DNA of 5,657 bases from Clostridiales bacterium (GCA_003486785.1 DNFZ01000098.1:2155-7811), one strand, 5' to 3'. Shown: positions 1 to 5,657, numbered from the stretch's first letter. Notes: a model not told the origin generated them from the letters alone. A program made the numbers and translations.

Positions 1-24
1 AATGTTGCGGATATCCGCAACATT
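1..24. repeat. Perfect 24-bp palindrome at the window edge
   Basis: AATGTTGCGGAT is followed immediately by its exact reverse complement. The core GCGGATATCCGC is itself a 12-bp palindrome that encodes the conserved ADIR of PcrA. The outer six bases on the left (AATGTT) mirror AACATT at 19-24. Those left bases encode N-V in place of the family's R-G, which suggests they are a fold-back copy of downstream sequence rather than genuine coding sequence. That origin is inferred; the palindrome is seen directly. Confidence 0.9.
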
Positions 25-1473
25 CTGGAGTTTGAAAAGGACTTTCCCGGCGCGGTGGTCATTCGCTTGGAGCAGAATTACCGCTCGACGGAGGTCATCC
101 TCAACGCCGCAAACATCGTCATCTCCAACAACCGCTCCCGCAAGAAAAAAGCGCTCTGGACGCAGATCAAAGGCGGCGAACCCATCGACGTCTACGAAGC
201 CATGGACGAGCGGGACGAAGCAAATCGCATCGCCAACCGCATTCTCCAAGGCGCGCGCTATGGCGATAGGCGATACGACGACTACGCGATTCTTTACCGC
301 ACGCACGCGCAGAGCCGCGTAATCGAAATGTATCTGCAAAGCTACGACATCCCCTATCGTGTTTACGGCGGATTGTCGTTCTTCCAGCGCGCGGAGGTCA
401 AGGACATCGTGGCCTACCTGCGCCTATTGCAAAACTCCGCGGACGACGTGGCGTTTCTGCGCGTGGTCAACGTGCCGCGCCGCGGCATCGGAGACACCTC
501 GGTGGACGCGCTGCAAGCCTTTGCCACCGCGCGCACGCAGCCGCTGCTGCACGCGATTATGCAGCTCAAGGATGGCGACCTTTCCAAAGCCGCGCGGGAG
601 AAATTCGCCGCGTTTGCCGAGATGCTATCGGACATCTACATGCAGTTCGGCGTGAAATCGTTTCCGGACGTGGTGGAATATTTGCTCCAGGTGATCGGTT
701 ACGACGCATATCTGCAGGCCGACCGCAAGGAGAACTATGAAGCCCGCGCGGACATCGTCAAAGAATTCGTTGGCTATATCCGCGAGTTTACCGAGTCGTT
801 GGACGAAACCAAGGTCGATGTGCTCTCCGCGTTTTTGGAGAACGTTGCGCTTTTCTCCGCGACGGACGCGATGGACGAAGAGAACGGGCGCGTTTCGATG
901 ATGACGCTGCACAGTGCCAAGGGCTTGGAATTCCCCGTCGTGTTTCTCTGCGGGCTGGAGGATGGGCTGTTTCCTTCCATGCAAAGCATCTATGATCCGG
1001 AAAAGCTCGAAGAAGAGCGCAGGCTCTGCTATGTCGGCATCACGCGCGCGCGGAAAAAGCTGTATCTTTCCTGCGCAAAACAGCGCATGCTCTACGGCAA
1101 GATTTCCCCTACGATGCCTTCGCGGTTTTTAATCGAGCTGGAAGACGCGCTGCCCGCGGAAGCCAAGCCCGCGCCGAAACAGCCGCAGCTCAAGAGCGCA
1201 CCGCCGCAGCAGGCGTTCGGCATCTCGGTGCACTCACTCAAGAGCAACGGCGCGCACAGCGCGATTCAGCGGGAGCAGTCGCTTCCGGAGACCAAACCGG
1301 TTGCAATGGACGCAAGCTACGCTCCGGGACAGCGCGTGCGCCACAAGGCGTTTGGCGACGGCACCGTGCTCGCGGTCAACGGGGCAGCTGCATCTTCTAT
1401 TGTTGAGATAGCGTTTGACAGCGGAACCAACAAAAAATTCGCAGCGGCGTTCGCGCCGATTGAAGTGCTATAA
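1..1473 (+). CDS. pcrA: ATP-dependent DNA helicase PcrA/UvrD, C-terminal part (5' end missing)
   Basis: Superfamily 1A 3'-5' DNA helicase acting in excision repair, clearing of recombination intermediates and RNA polymerase-linked repair. The frame is open from base 1, giving 490 visible residues. The family is usually about 720-750 aa, so roughly 250 N-terminal residues (Walker A, DExx motif II) lie outside the window. Visible in order: the end of motif III (ADIRNILEFEKDFPGA, residues 3-18), motif IV QNYRST (25-30), a 2A/2B-domain segment GGLSFFQRAEVKDIVAYLRLL (123-143), PRRGIGD (159-165), motif V TLHSAKGLEF (302-311) and motif VI YVGITRARKKLYL (344-356). An Ala/Pro/Gln-rich linker follows (about 382-440), then a Tudor-like C-terminal domain (GQRVRHKAFGDGTV...FAPIEVL) that in this family contacts RNA polymerase. 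Odd: the first two codons read N-V where motif III normally has R-G (see the palindrome at 1-24). The TAA stop lies 25 nt before ligA, and pcrA-ligA is a common Gram-positive pair. The identification is secure. Confidence 0.96.
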   Translation, partial: NVADIRNILEFEKDFPGAVVIRLEQNYRSTEVILNAANIVISNNRSRKKKALWTQIKGGEPIDVYEAMDERDEANRIANRILQGARYGDRRYDDYAILYRTHAQSRVIEMYLQSYDIPYRVYGGLSFFQRAEVKDIVAYLRLLQNSADDVAFLRVVNVPRRGIGDTSVDALQAFATARTQPLLHAIMQLKDGDLSKAAREKFAAFAEMLSDIYMQFGVKSFPDVVEYLLQVIGYDAYLQADRKENYEARADIVKEFVGYIREFTESLDETKVDVLSAFLENVALFSATDAMDEENGRVSMMTLHSAKGLEFPVVFLCGLEDGLFPSMQSIYDPEKLEEERRLCYVGITRARKKLYLSCAKQRMLYGKISPTMPSRFLIELEDALPAEAKPAPKQPQLKSAPPQQAFGISVHSLKSNGAHSAIQREQSLPETKPVAMDASYAPGQRVRHKAFGDGTVLAVNGAAASSIVEIAFDSGTNKKFAAAFAPIEVL

Positions 1474-1498
1474 ACCAAATTTCGTTGAGGTGGTTATC

Positions 1499-3481
1499 AT
1501 GACCCGTCAGGAAACATTGACCCAGCAGCTCATGCGCTATGCAGAGGCGTATTATAACGCCGACGCGCCCATAATTTCGGACGCAGAATACGACGCGCTC
1601 TATGACGAGCTGGTTACGCTGGAAGAAGAGAGCGGCTTTTCGCTGCCCGGCTCGCCGACCAAGCTCGTCGGCGCAAACGCCGGATCGTTTTTGCCACATA
1701 AGCACATCCGCAGACTCTACAGCCTCGACAAAGTGCGCACGGAAGAAGGCCTAGCCGACTGGGCAAACCGCGCGATCAAGGCCGCGGAAGGTAGAACTGT
1801 CGAATTCGCGCTGGAATACAAGTTCGACGGGCTCACCGTCTGCCTCACCTACGATAACGGAAGATTTGTGCAGGGCGCGACGCGCGGCAACGGCGTCACC
1901 GGCGACGGCGTGTTTGACCAGCTGCTCACCATCCGCACCATCCCGCGCACGATCCCGTTTAAGGGAAAAATGGAAGTGCAGGGCGAATGCATCATGCGCC
2001 TGTCCATACTGGAGGAGCTCAACAAAACGGCCGACGAACCGCTCAAAAACGCCAGAAACGCGGCGTCGGGCGCGCTGCGAAACCTCGACCCAAAGGTGAC
2101 CGCAAGCCGCAAGCTCGATATCTTCTGCTACAACGTGGGCTATATAGAAGGCAAGGAGCTGACCAATCAACGCGATATGCTCGCATTTTTGAGCAGCAAC
2201 GGTTTCCCCGTCAGCCCGTATATCCGCTACTGCCACACCGCGGAAGAACTCAAGCGCGAGATCGATCGCGCGGAGCAGACGCGCGGCACGCTGGATTTTC
2301 TGATCGACGGAATGGTCATCAAGGTCACCGACTTTGCGCTGCGGGAAACGCTTGGCGAGACGGAGAAATTTCCGCGCTGGGCGATGGCATATAAATTCGC
2401 CGCGGAGGAGACGACCTCCGTCGTGGAAGATGTCACATGGGAGGTCGGCAGAACGGGCAAGCTCACGCCGCTAGCGCACCTAAGCCCGGTGGAGCTTGCG
2501 GGCGCGACCATTCAGCGCGCGACGCTGAACAACTTTGACGACATCCAACGCAAACGCGTCAAGATCGGCTCACGTGTGTTCATTCGCAGAAGCAACGACG
2601 TGATCCCCGAAATTCTCGGTGCGGTGCCGGACGACACGGCGACGCAGGTGATCAACAAACCCACCCGCTGCCCCGTCTGCGGCGCGCATGTCGAGGAAAA
2701 CGGCGCGCACCTGTTTTGCACCAACTCCCTCTCCTGCCGCGCGCAAATCACGCTTCGCTTAGCGCACTACGCCTCGCGCGACGCGATGGACATTGAAAGC
2801 TTCAGCGACAAGACGGCGGGACAGCTCATCGAGGCGCTTGGGATCGATTCGATTCCCGCGCTGTACGAGCTAAACAAAGATCAACTCGTCGCGCTGGACC
2901 GCTTTGGCGAAAAAAAGGCGCAGAACTTAATAGAAGCAATCGAAAACAGCAAGACGAGACCGCTTGGCGCGTTTCTCTTCGCGCTTGGCATCCCGAACGT
3001 CGGCAGCAAGACCGCAAAGGATCTCGCCAAACGATTCGGCACGCTGGCGGCGGTGCGCGCGGCGACACGCGAAGATCTGCTCGCCATCCCCGATGTCGGC
3101 GGCATTGTCGCGGAGAGCATACTTTCGTTCTTTGGAGACGCAAATATCTCCGCGCAGATCGACCAGCTGCTTGCCCTCGGCGTTTCGCCACAGAGCGAGC
3201 AGGCTGCAAACACGACTTCGCCCATCGCAGGCATGACCATCGTGGTCACCGGCACCCTGCCGACGCTTGGCCGCAGAGAGGCGGAAGCCTTGATTGAGCA
3301 AAACGGCGCGAAGGCCGCAGGAAGCGTCAGTAAAAAGACAGACTATGTGCTCTATGGCGAAAGCGCGGGCAGCAAGCTCGACAAAGCGCGGGAACTTGGC
3401 GTGCCGCTGCTCACGGAAGCCGAGTTTTTAGAATTGCTCGGTGAACCGCCGCGCGAAGAAGGCTCCGTTACGCTGTTTTAA
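1499..3481 (+). CDS. ligA: NAD-dependent DNA ligase LigA
   Basis: Seals 5'-phosphate/3'-OH nicks in duplex DNA using NAD+, in Okazaki fragment joining and repair. It is 660 aa, the usual length. Domain order: Ia, which binds NMN (about 1-65; YY.ADAPIISDAEYDALYDEL); adenylation domain with catalytic Lys108 in KFDG (108-111), E106, E163 (GECIM), R186 and R194 (NARNAASGALRNLDP), K275 (DGMVIKV) and K299 (RWAMAYKF); OB fold (about 318-385, NDVIPEI); four-Cys zinc finger C391/C394/C407/C413; helix-hairpin-helix region (about 425-550, with IPNVGSKTAK and IPDVGG); BRCT domain (about 575-650). All expected catalytic residues are present. The active-site context LEYKFDGLT differs from the commoner ELKxDGLA and resembles, as I recall, a variant seen in some clostridia. 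The start is the ATG at 1499 because GAGGTGG (1487-1493) sits 5 nt upstream; the frame is open further upstream to 1415, but that would overlap pcrA. Probably co-transcribed with pcrA. Confidence 0.97.
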   Translation: MTRQETLTQQLMRYAEAYYNADAPIISDAEYDALYDELVTLEEESGFSLPGSPTKLVGANAGSFLPHKHIRRLYSLDKVRTEEGLADWANRAIKAAEGRTVEFALEYKFDGLTVCLTYDNGRFVQGATRGNGVTGDGVFDQLLTIRTIPRTIPFKGKMEVQGECIMRLSILEELNKTADEPLKNARNAASGALRNLDPKVTASRKLDIFCYNVGYIEGKELTNQRDMLAFLSSNGFPVSPYIRYCHTAEELKREIDRAEQTRGTLDFLIDGMVIKVTDFALRETLGETEKFPRWAMAYKFAAEETTSVVEDVTWEVGRTGKLTPLAHLSPVELAGATIQRATLNNFDDIQRKRVKIGSRVFIRRSNDVIPEILGAVPDDTATQVINKPTRCPVCGAHVEENGAHLFCTNSLSCRAQITLRLAHYASRDAMDIESFSDKTAGQLIEALGIDSIPALYELNKDQLVALDRFGEKKAQNLIEAIENSKTRPLGAFLFALGIPNVGSKTAKDLAKRFGTLAAVRAATREDLLAIPDVGGIVAESILSFFGDANISAQIDQLLALGVSPQSEQAANTTSPIAGMTIVVTGTLPTLGRREAEALIEQNGAKAAGSVSKKTDYVLYGESAGSKLDKARELGVPLLTEAEFLELLGEPPREEGSVTLF

Positions 3482-3483
3482 TC

Positions 3484-3517
3484 ATACTTGGAGAAAAGAA
3501 ATTTCATGCTTAGACTT
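3484..3517 (+). repeat. Direct repeat copy 1: duplicated ribosome binding site and start
   Basis: A 34-bp stretch identical to 3536-3569, offset by 52 bp. It begins 3 nt after the ligA stop and contains the Shine-Dalgarno GGAGAAAAG (3490-3498), an ATG (3506-3508) and the codons for LRL. Identity ends at 3518 versus 3570. This copy opens the short frame 3506-3565. Confidence 0.95.
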
Positions 3518-3565
3518 AGAAGCATTTTTACAGGAATACTTGGAGAAAAGAAATTTCATGCTTAG
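3506..3565 (+). CDS. Possible 19-aa upstream/leader ORF
   Basis: The ATG at 3506 follows a full Shine-Dalgarno (GGAGAAAAG, 7-nt spacing), identical to that of the downstream gene. The frame reads 19 codons (MLRLRSIFTGILGEKKFHA) and stops at the TAG at 3563-3565, inside the second repeat copy. It overlaps the start of the next gene (ATG 3558) by 8 nt. Ribosomes ending here would sit on the real start, so translational coupling is possible. The peptide is basic and shows no run of one amino acid of the kind seen in attenuator leaders. It may simply be a by-product of the duplication. Translation is inferred only from the initiation signal. Confidence 0.35.
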   Translation: MLRLRSIFTGILGEKKFHA

Positions 3566-3569
3566 ACTT
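3536..3569 (+). repeat. Direct repeat copy 2: initiation region of the AIR synthase-like gene
   Basis: Second copy of the 34-bp repeat. Its Shine-Dalgarno (3542-3550) and ATG (3558-3560, spacing 7 nt) are the initiation region of the downstream CDS. Because the offset (52) is not a multiple of three, the ATG of the first copy lies in a different frame. Confidence 0.95.
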
Positions 3570-4532
3570 GGAAAGCTCGACAACGACGATCTGGATCGTC
3601 TGGTGCTAAAAAAATTCCGCCGAGTTCGACCGGAATCGCTCTCCTCTCCCACCATCGGGCAGGACTGCGCCGTGGTTGACATCGGCTCTGATTTGCTTGT
3701 GCTCAGCTGCGACCCCATCACCTCCGCCAGTGTTGCGCACCTTGGGCGGCTTACGGTTCACGTGAGCTGCAACGACGCGGCGGCCGCGGGCGCGGAGCCC
3801 GTCGGCCTGCTTGTCACGCTCTTGATGCCGCCCACCGGCACCATGGAACAGATCGCGCAGATTGCTGACGATCTCTCCTCTGCCGCGCAGCTTGCCAACG
3901 TGGATATCCTTGGCGGACACACGGAAATAACCGACGCCGTTACCCGTGCGGTGACCAGCGCGACGGTGATCGCGCGGCAGCCCCGCAATCAGGCGCTTTG
4001 CGGCATGCGTCCCGGCGACGAGATCGTGATGACGAAATGGGCCGCTCTGGAAGGAACGACCATCCTCGCCGAAGATTTCGTCGACCGCCTGTCGACTGTG
4101 CCCACCGAACTGCTCGACGCCGCGCGTACACTGACGGGATCGCTCAGCATCGTTCCCGAAAGCAGGATTGCAATGCAGTTTGGCGCAGTTGCGATGCACG
4201 ACGTCACCGAAGGCGGCGTGCTCGGCGCTGGCTGGGAGCTCGGCTATGCCAACGCCTGCGCGGTGGAGATAGACAGCGCGAAGATTCCCGTGCGTGAAGA
4301 GACGCGTGCGCTCTGCGAAGCGCTATCGCTCGATCCGCTCCGGCTCATCGGCAGCGGCAGCCTGCTCATTGCCTGCAAAGACGGTAAAACGCTCTGCACC
4401 GCGCTTGAAAGAAGCGGCATTGCAGCTGCTGTGATCGGTAAAGCGATCGAGGGAAAACTGAGTTTTGTAGATGGTCAGCCGCTCGACGAGCCGCACGCGG
4501 ACGAGCTATACCGGCTCTATGCGCAGCAGTAG
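3558..4532 (+). CDS. AIR synthase-related (PurM/HypE-fold) protein of unknown substrate
   Basis: Member of the PurM/HypE/SelD/ThiL superfamily of dimeric ATP-binding enzymes, which activate substrates by phosphorylation. It is 324 aa, normal for a two-domain member. Family-like segments: GQDCAVVD (34-41, the ATP/Mg-binding GxDxA region), SCDPIT (50-55), NDAAAAGAEPVG (72-83), a glycine-containing GGHTEIT (119-125), HDVTEGGVLGAGWEL (214-228) and GSGSLLIA (265-272). It is not a canonical HypE, since it ends ELYRLYAQQ without the C-terminal Cys that carries the carbamoyl/cyano group. It also lacks the N-terminal Cys/Sec-Gly motif of SelD, and no purine or thiamine genes lie nearby. There is no signal peptide or membrane segment, so it is presumably cytosolic. 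The ATG at 3558 is chosen for its strong Shine-Dalgarno and because the family match starts just after it; the frame is open back to 3441 inside ligA but that part looks like repeat-derived noise. Probably read from the pcrA-ligA transcript. Fold assignment is firm, function unknown. Confidence 0.88.
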   Translation: MLRLGKLDNDDLDRLVLKKFRRVRPESLSSPTIGQDCAVVDIGSDLLVLSCDPITSASVAHLGRLTVHVSCNDAAAAGAEPVGLLVTLLMPPTGTMEQIAQIADDLSSAAQLANVDILGGHTEITDAVTRAVTSATVIARQPRNQALCGMRPGDEIVMTKWAALEGTTILAEDFVDRLSTVPTELLDAARTLTGSLSIVPESRIAMQFGAVAMHDVTEGGVLGAGWELGYANACAVEIDSAKIPVREETRALCEALSLDPLRLIGSGSLLIACKDGKTLCTALERSGIAAAVIGKAIEGKLSFVDGQPLDEPHADELYRLYAQQ

Positions 4533-4552
4533 CGCAACCGACGTCGTTTACA

Positions 4553-4580
4553 GAACAAGCGTTTTGTCTTGCGTTCGTTC
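4553..4580 (+). terminator. Weak possible stem-loop after the AIR synthase-like gene
   Basis: GAACAAG (4553-4559) can pair with CTT..GTTC (4568-4576) with a two-base GC bulge around an 8-nt loop. It is followed by the short pyrimidine stretch GTTCTTT. The stem is AT-rich and the T-run poor, so termination would be inefficient at best. It lies where a terminator is expected, between the upstream operon and the yicC promoter. Confidence 0.22.
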
Positions 4581-4587
4581 TTTAAGC

Positions 4588-4616
4588 TTGTGTGATGGGG
4601 CATCCCATGCTATAAT
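4588..4616 (+). promoter_or_regulatory. Sigma-A-type promoter for yicC with extended -10
   Basis: A perfect TATAAT (4611-4616) is preceded by TGC (4608-4610), the extended -10 motif. A weak -35 TTGTGT (4588-4593, only the TTG matches the consensus) lies 17 bp upstream. Transcription would start near 4623, giving a leader of about 24 nt before the yicC ATG. The spacer holds the short palindrome GCATCCCATGC (4600-4610) and the overlapping hairpin arms ATGGG/CCCAT (4595-4608). Confidence 0.75.
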
Positions 4617-4631
4617 TTATAATTGCGACTT

Positions 4632-4636
4632 GGGGG
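4632..4636 (+). promoter_or_regulatory. Ribosome binding site of yicC (GGGGG variant)
   Basis: GGGGGT can pair with the 16S 3' end with one G-U pair in place of the A of GGAGGT, 10 nt before the ATG at 4647. It favours that ATG over the in-frame TTG at 4623, which lies at the predicted transcription start and has no upstream Shine-Dalgarno. Confidence 0.6.
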
Positions 4637-4646
4637 TAATAAACTG

Positions 4647-5522
4647 ATGTTCAGCATGACCGGATATGGCAAAGGCAGCGCGTCTACAGACGGGCGCGAG
4701 ATGACGGTGGAACTCAAGAGCGTGAACCACCGCTACCTCGATGTCGGCATGCGTCTGCCCCGCCACCTCGCGTTTTTAGAAGAACCGATCCGCTCCGCGC
4801 TCACAAACAGGCTTTCGCGCGGGCATGTGGACGTGTTTGTCAACTATCGAAACCTGCGCAGCGACGCAAGAACTGTTGAGATCGACGCACCGCTCTTGGC
4901 CGCGTTCGTCGCGGCGGCAAGGCAGGCCAACGAAGCGCTTTGCTTGCAGGACGACCTCTCCCTCACCGCCGCACTTCGCCTGCCGGACGTTTCCAACGTT
5001 CGCGAAGCGGACGAAAACTCCGACGCACTGCTGGGGCTGCTCAACGCTGCCATAAAAGGCGCCATCGACGCGCTGCTCGTCATGCGCAAGCAGGAAGGCG
5101 ACCGCCTGAGCGTTTATCTCGGCAACTGCGCTGACACGGTGGAATCGCTCACCAACCAGATTGCCGCGCGCGCACCCGTCGTGGTAGAAGAATACCGCAT
5201 CAAGCTCAACGAGCGCATTACCCAGCTGCTTGGCAACGTCGAGGTAGACCGTGCGCGGCTCGCCACCGAGGTTGCGCTCTTTGCGGACAAGGCGAGCATC
5301 GATGAAGAGATCACGCGGCTGCACAGCCATCTTGCCGCGCTGCGCGAATTGCTCGTCGATCAGGAACCCGTCGGACGCAAGCTCGACTTCGTGGTGCAGG
5401 AGATGAATCGCGAATTCAACACCATCGGTTCCAAAGCAAACGACGGCGAGCTGACCAAGCTTGTCCTCACCGGAAAAGCGGAGATCGAAAAGATTCGCGA
5501 GCAGGTGCAAAACATCGAATAG
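4647..5522 (+). CDS. yicC: YicC/YloC family endoribonuclease
   Basis: Members in E. coli (YicC) and B. subtilis (YloC) are reported as endoribonucleases; E. coli YicC is linked to small-RNA turnover with PNPase. It is 291 aa, the standard length. It opens with the family signature MFSMTGYGKG (1-10), followed by E22, SVNHRYLDV (25-33) and RGHVDV (58-63) of the N-terminal domain (to about residue 155, with MRKQEGDRL at 146-154). The C-terminal DUF1732 region shows ADKASIDEEITRLHSHL (213-229), GRKLDFVVQEMNREF (243-257), NTIGSKAND (258-266) and the classic tail EIEKIREQVQNIE. The helical C-terminal half has coiled-coil-like heptads. Start at ATG 4647, where the signature begins. It follows its own promoter, so it probably heads a new transcription unit. 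Odd: its last 34 nt recur, with three changes, 68 nt downstream. Confidence 0.96.
   Translation: MFSMTGYGKGSASTDGREMTVELKSVNHRYLDVGMRLPRHLAFLEEPIRSALTNRLSRGHVDVFVNYRNLRSDARTVEIDAPLLAAFVAAARQANEALCLQDDLSLTAALRLPDVSNVREADENSDALLGLLNAAIKGAIDALLVMRKQEGDRLSVYLGNCADTVESLTNQIAARAPVVVEEYRIKLNERITQLLGNVEVDRARLATEVALFADKASIDEEITRLHSHLAALRELLVDQEPVGRKLDFVVQEMNREFNTIGSKANDGELTKLVLTGKAEIEKIREQVQNIE
5489..5522 (+). repeat. yicC 3'-end repeat, genuine copy
   Basis: The last eleven codons of yicC (KIREQVQNIE and TAG, plus one leading base) match 5557-5590 at 31 of 34 positions. This copy carries the canonical family tail in the yicC reading frame. Confidence 0.9.
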
Positions 5523-5531
5523 ACCCTGTTT

Positions 5532-5599
5532 CGTTTCATCTGAGGTTGTCAATAAGAAAGATTCGCGAACAGGTGCAAACCCTCGAATAGCATGAAACG
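5532..5599. repeat. 8-bp inverted repeat bracketing the displaced yicC tail
   Basis: CGTTTCAT (5532-5539) and ATGAAACG (5592-5599) are perfect reverse complements, 52 nt apart, and enclose the second tail copy. The right arm starts 2 nt after its TAG. This is short enough to be chance, but the placement is suggestive. Confidence 0.45.
5557..5590 (+). pseudogene. Second, displaced copy of the yicC C-terminal tail
   Basis: Reads KIREQVQTLE followed by TAG, against KIREQVQNIE at the true end of yicC. The three differences are one synonymous change (GAG to GAA), one N-to-T change and one conservative I-to-L change. The copy is offset by 68 nt, so it lies in another frame. No credible start with a ribosome binding site precedes it; a TTG at 5546 has TGAGG immediately upstream but too close. 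It looks like a remnant of a yicC homologue's 3' end, left by recombination or by duplication followed by divergence. Confidence 0.75.
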
Positions 5600-5635
5600 C
5601 CAGAATCCAAGTGATTTGAAATATGTATTTTGTAT

Positions 5636-5657
5636 AGGAGCAGCCCGTTATGATGAA
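5636..5657 (+). CDS. Start of the next gene, cut by the window end (possibly remA)
   Basis: AGGAG (5636-5640) lies 9 nt before the ATG at 5650, and a second in-frame ATG follows at 5653, so the protein begins M-M-(K or N). The coding part starts at 5650 and only eight bases are visible. In many Bacillota yicC/yloC is followed by remA (a small DUF370 regulator), then gmk and rpoZ, and an M-K start would suit RemA. That identity rests on gene order only. Confidence 0.45.

Noticed and set aside
1415..1498. Upstream extension of ligA overlapping pcrA
   Set aside because: The extra residues match nothing in LigA, and a good Shine-Dalgarno places the start at 1499.
1751..2236. Antisense open frame (161 codons) opposite ligA
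   Set aside because: It lies wholly inside the LigA adenylation domain and is explained by codon bias.
3441..3557. In-frame extension of the AIR synthase-like gene back into ligA
   Set aside because: It translates the LigA end out of frame and the repeat copy. The ATG at 3558 has a strong Shine-Dalgarno and begins the family-like sequence.
3606..4199. Antisense open frame (197 codons) opposite the AIR synthase-like gene
   Set aside because: It is a shadow of the coding strand, rich in Arg, Gly and His, with no credible ribosome binding site or family match.
4539..4546. CGACGTCG palindrome just after the AIR synthase-like gene
   Set aside because: An 8-bp self-complementary site is common by chance in GC-rich DNA and has no room for a hairpin loop.
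4623..4646. TTG start eight codons upstream for yicC
   Set aside because: It coincides with the predicted transcription start and has no ribosome binding site; the family signature begins at the ATG at 4647.
4776..5552. Long antisense open frame (258 codons) opposite yicC
   Set aside because: It mirrors yicC, whose family signature and conserved tail are unmistakable on the + strand. Codon bias in GC-rich genes opens the opposite frames, and this translation shows no recognisable motif.
5616..5636. Possible promoter before the last gene (TTGAAA and AT-rich sequence)
   Set aside because: No -10 hexamer lies at a suitable spacing; the region is AT-rich but lacks a convincing promoter pair.
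1..5657. Search for CRISPR arrays, tRNA or rRNA genes, insertion sequences, toxin-antitoxin or defence genes
   Set aside because: None seen. The window is filled by four housekeeping or conserved genes with short gaps; the only repeats are the palindrome, the two pairs of direct repeats and the short inverted repeat described.

Overview
The window is a housekeeping stretch of a bacterial chromosome, probably from a fairly GC-rich member of the Bacillota (clostridial side). The evidence is a PcrA-type helicase with a C-terminal Tudor-like tail followed directly by NAD-dependent ligase LigA, a Gram-positive YicC/YloC, Shine-Dalgarno-led ATG starts, and a sigma-A-type extended -10 promoter. Coding sequence is rich in GCG, CGC and GAC codons, while the gene boundaries are visibly AT-richer. 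I cannot assign a genus. All genes are on the + strand.

Layout: 1-1473 is the C-terminal two thirds of pcrA, cut by the window start. After 25 nt comes complete ligA (1499-3481). A 76-nt gap then carries a 34-bp perfect direct repeat that duplicates a ribosome binding site and start codon. It leads into an orphan PurM/HypE-fold (AIR synthase-related) protein at 3558-4532. A 114-nt spacer holds a weak possible stem-loop and a good promoter, followed by yicC (4647-5522). The last 135 nt contain a second, imperfect copy of the end of yicC including its stop codon, then a Shine-Dalgarno and the first bases of another gene, which may be remA by gene order only.

How the genes fit together: PcrA (3'-5' DNA unwinding, transcription-coupled and recombination-related repair) and LigA (nick sealing) form a replication/repair pair and are probably co-transcribed. 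The AIR synthase-like gene has its own strong ribosome binding site but no obvious promoter, so it is probably read from the pcrA-ligA transcript. yicC (an endoribonuclease family) has its own promoter and starts a new unit.

I found no CRISPR array, tRNA, rRNA, insertion sequence or defence gene. The noteworthy signals are structural. They are a perfect 24-bp palindrome at base 1 that breaks a conserved helicase motif (probably a contig-end fold-back), a duplicated translation-initiation region that creates a 19-codon upstream ORF, and an echo of the yicC tail downstream of its stop. The two gene-boundary duplications are of similar size and lie about 2 kb apart.
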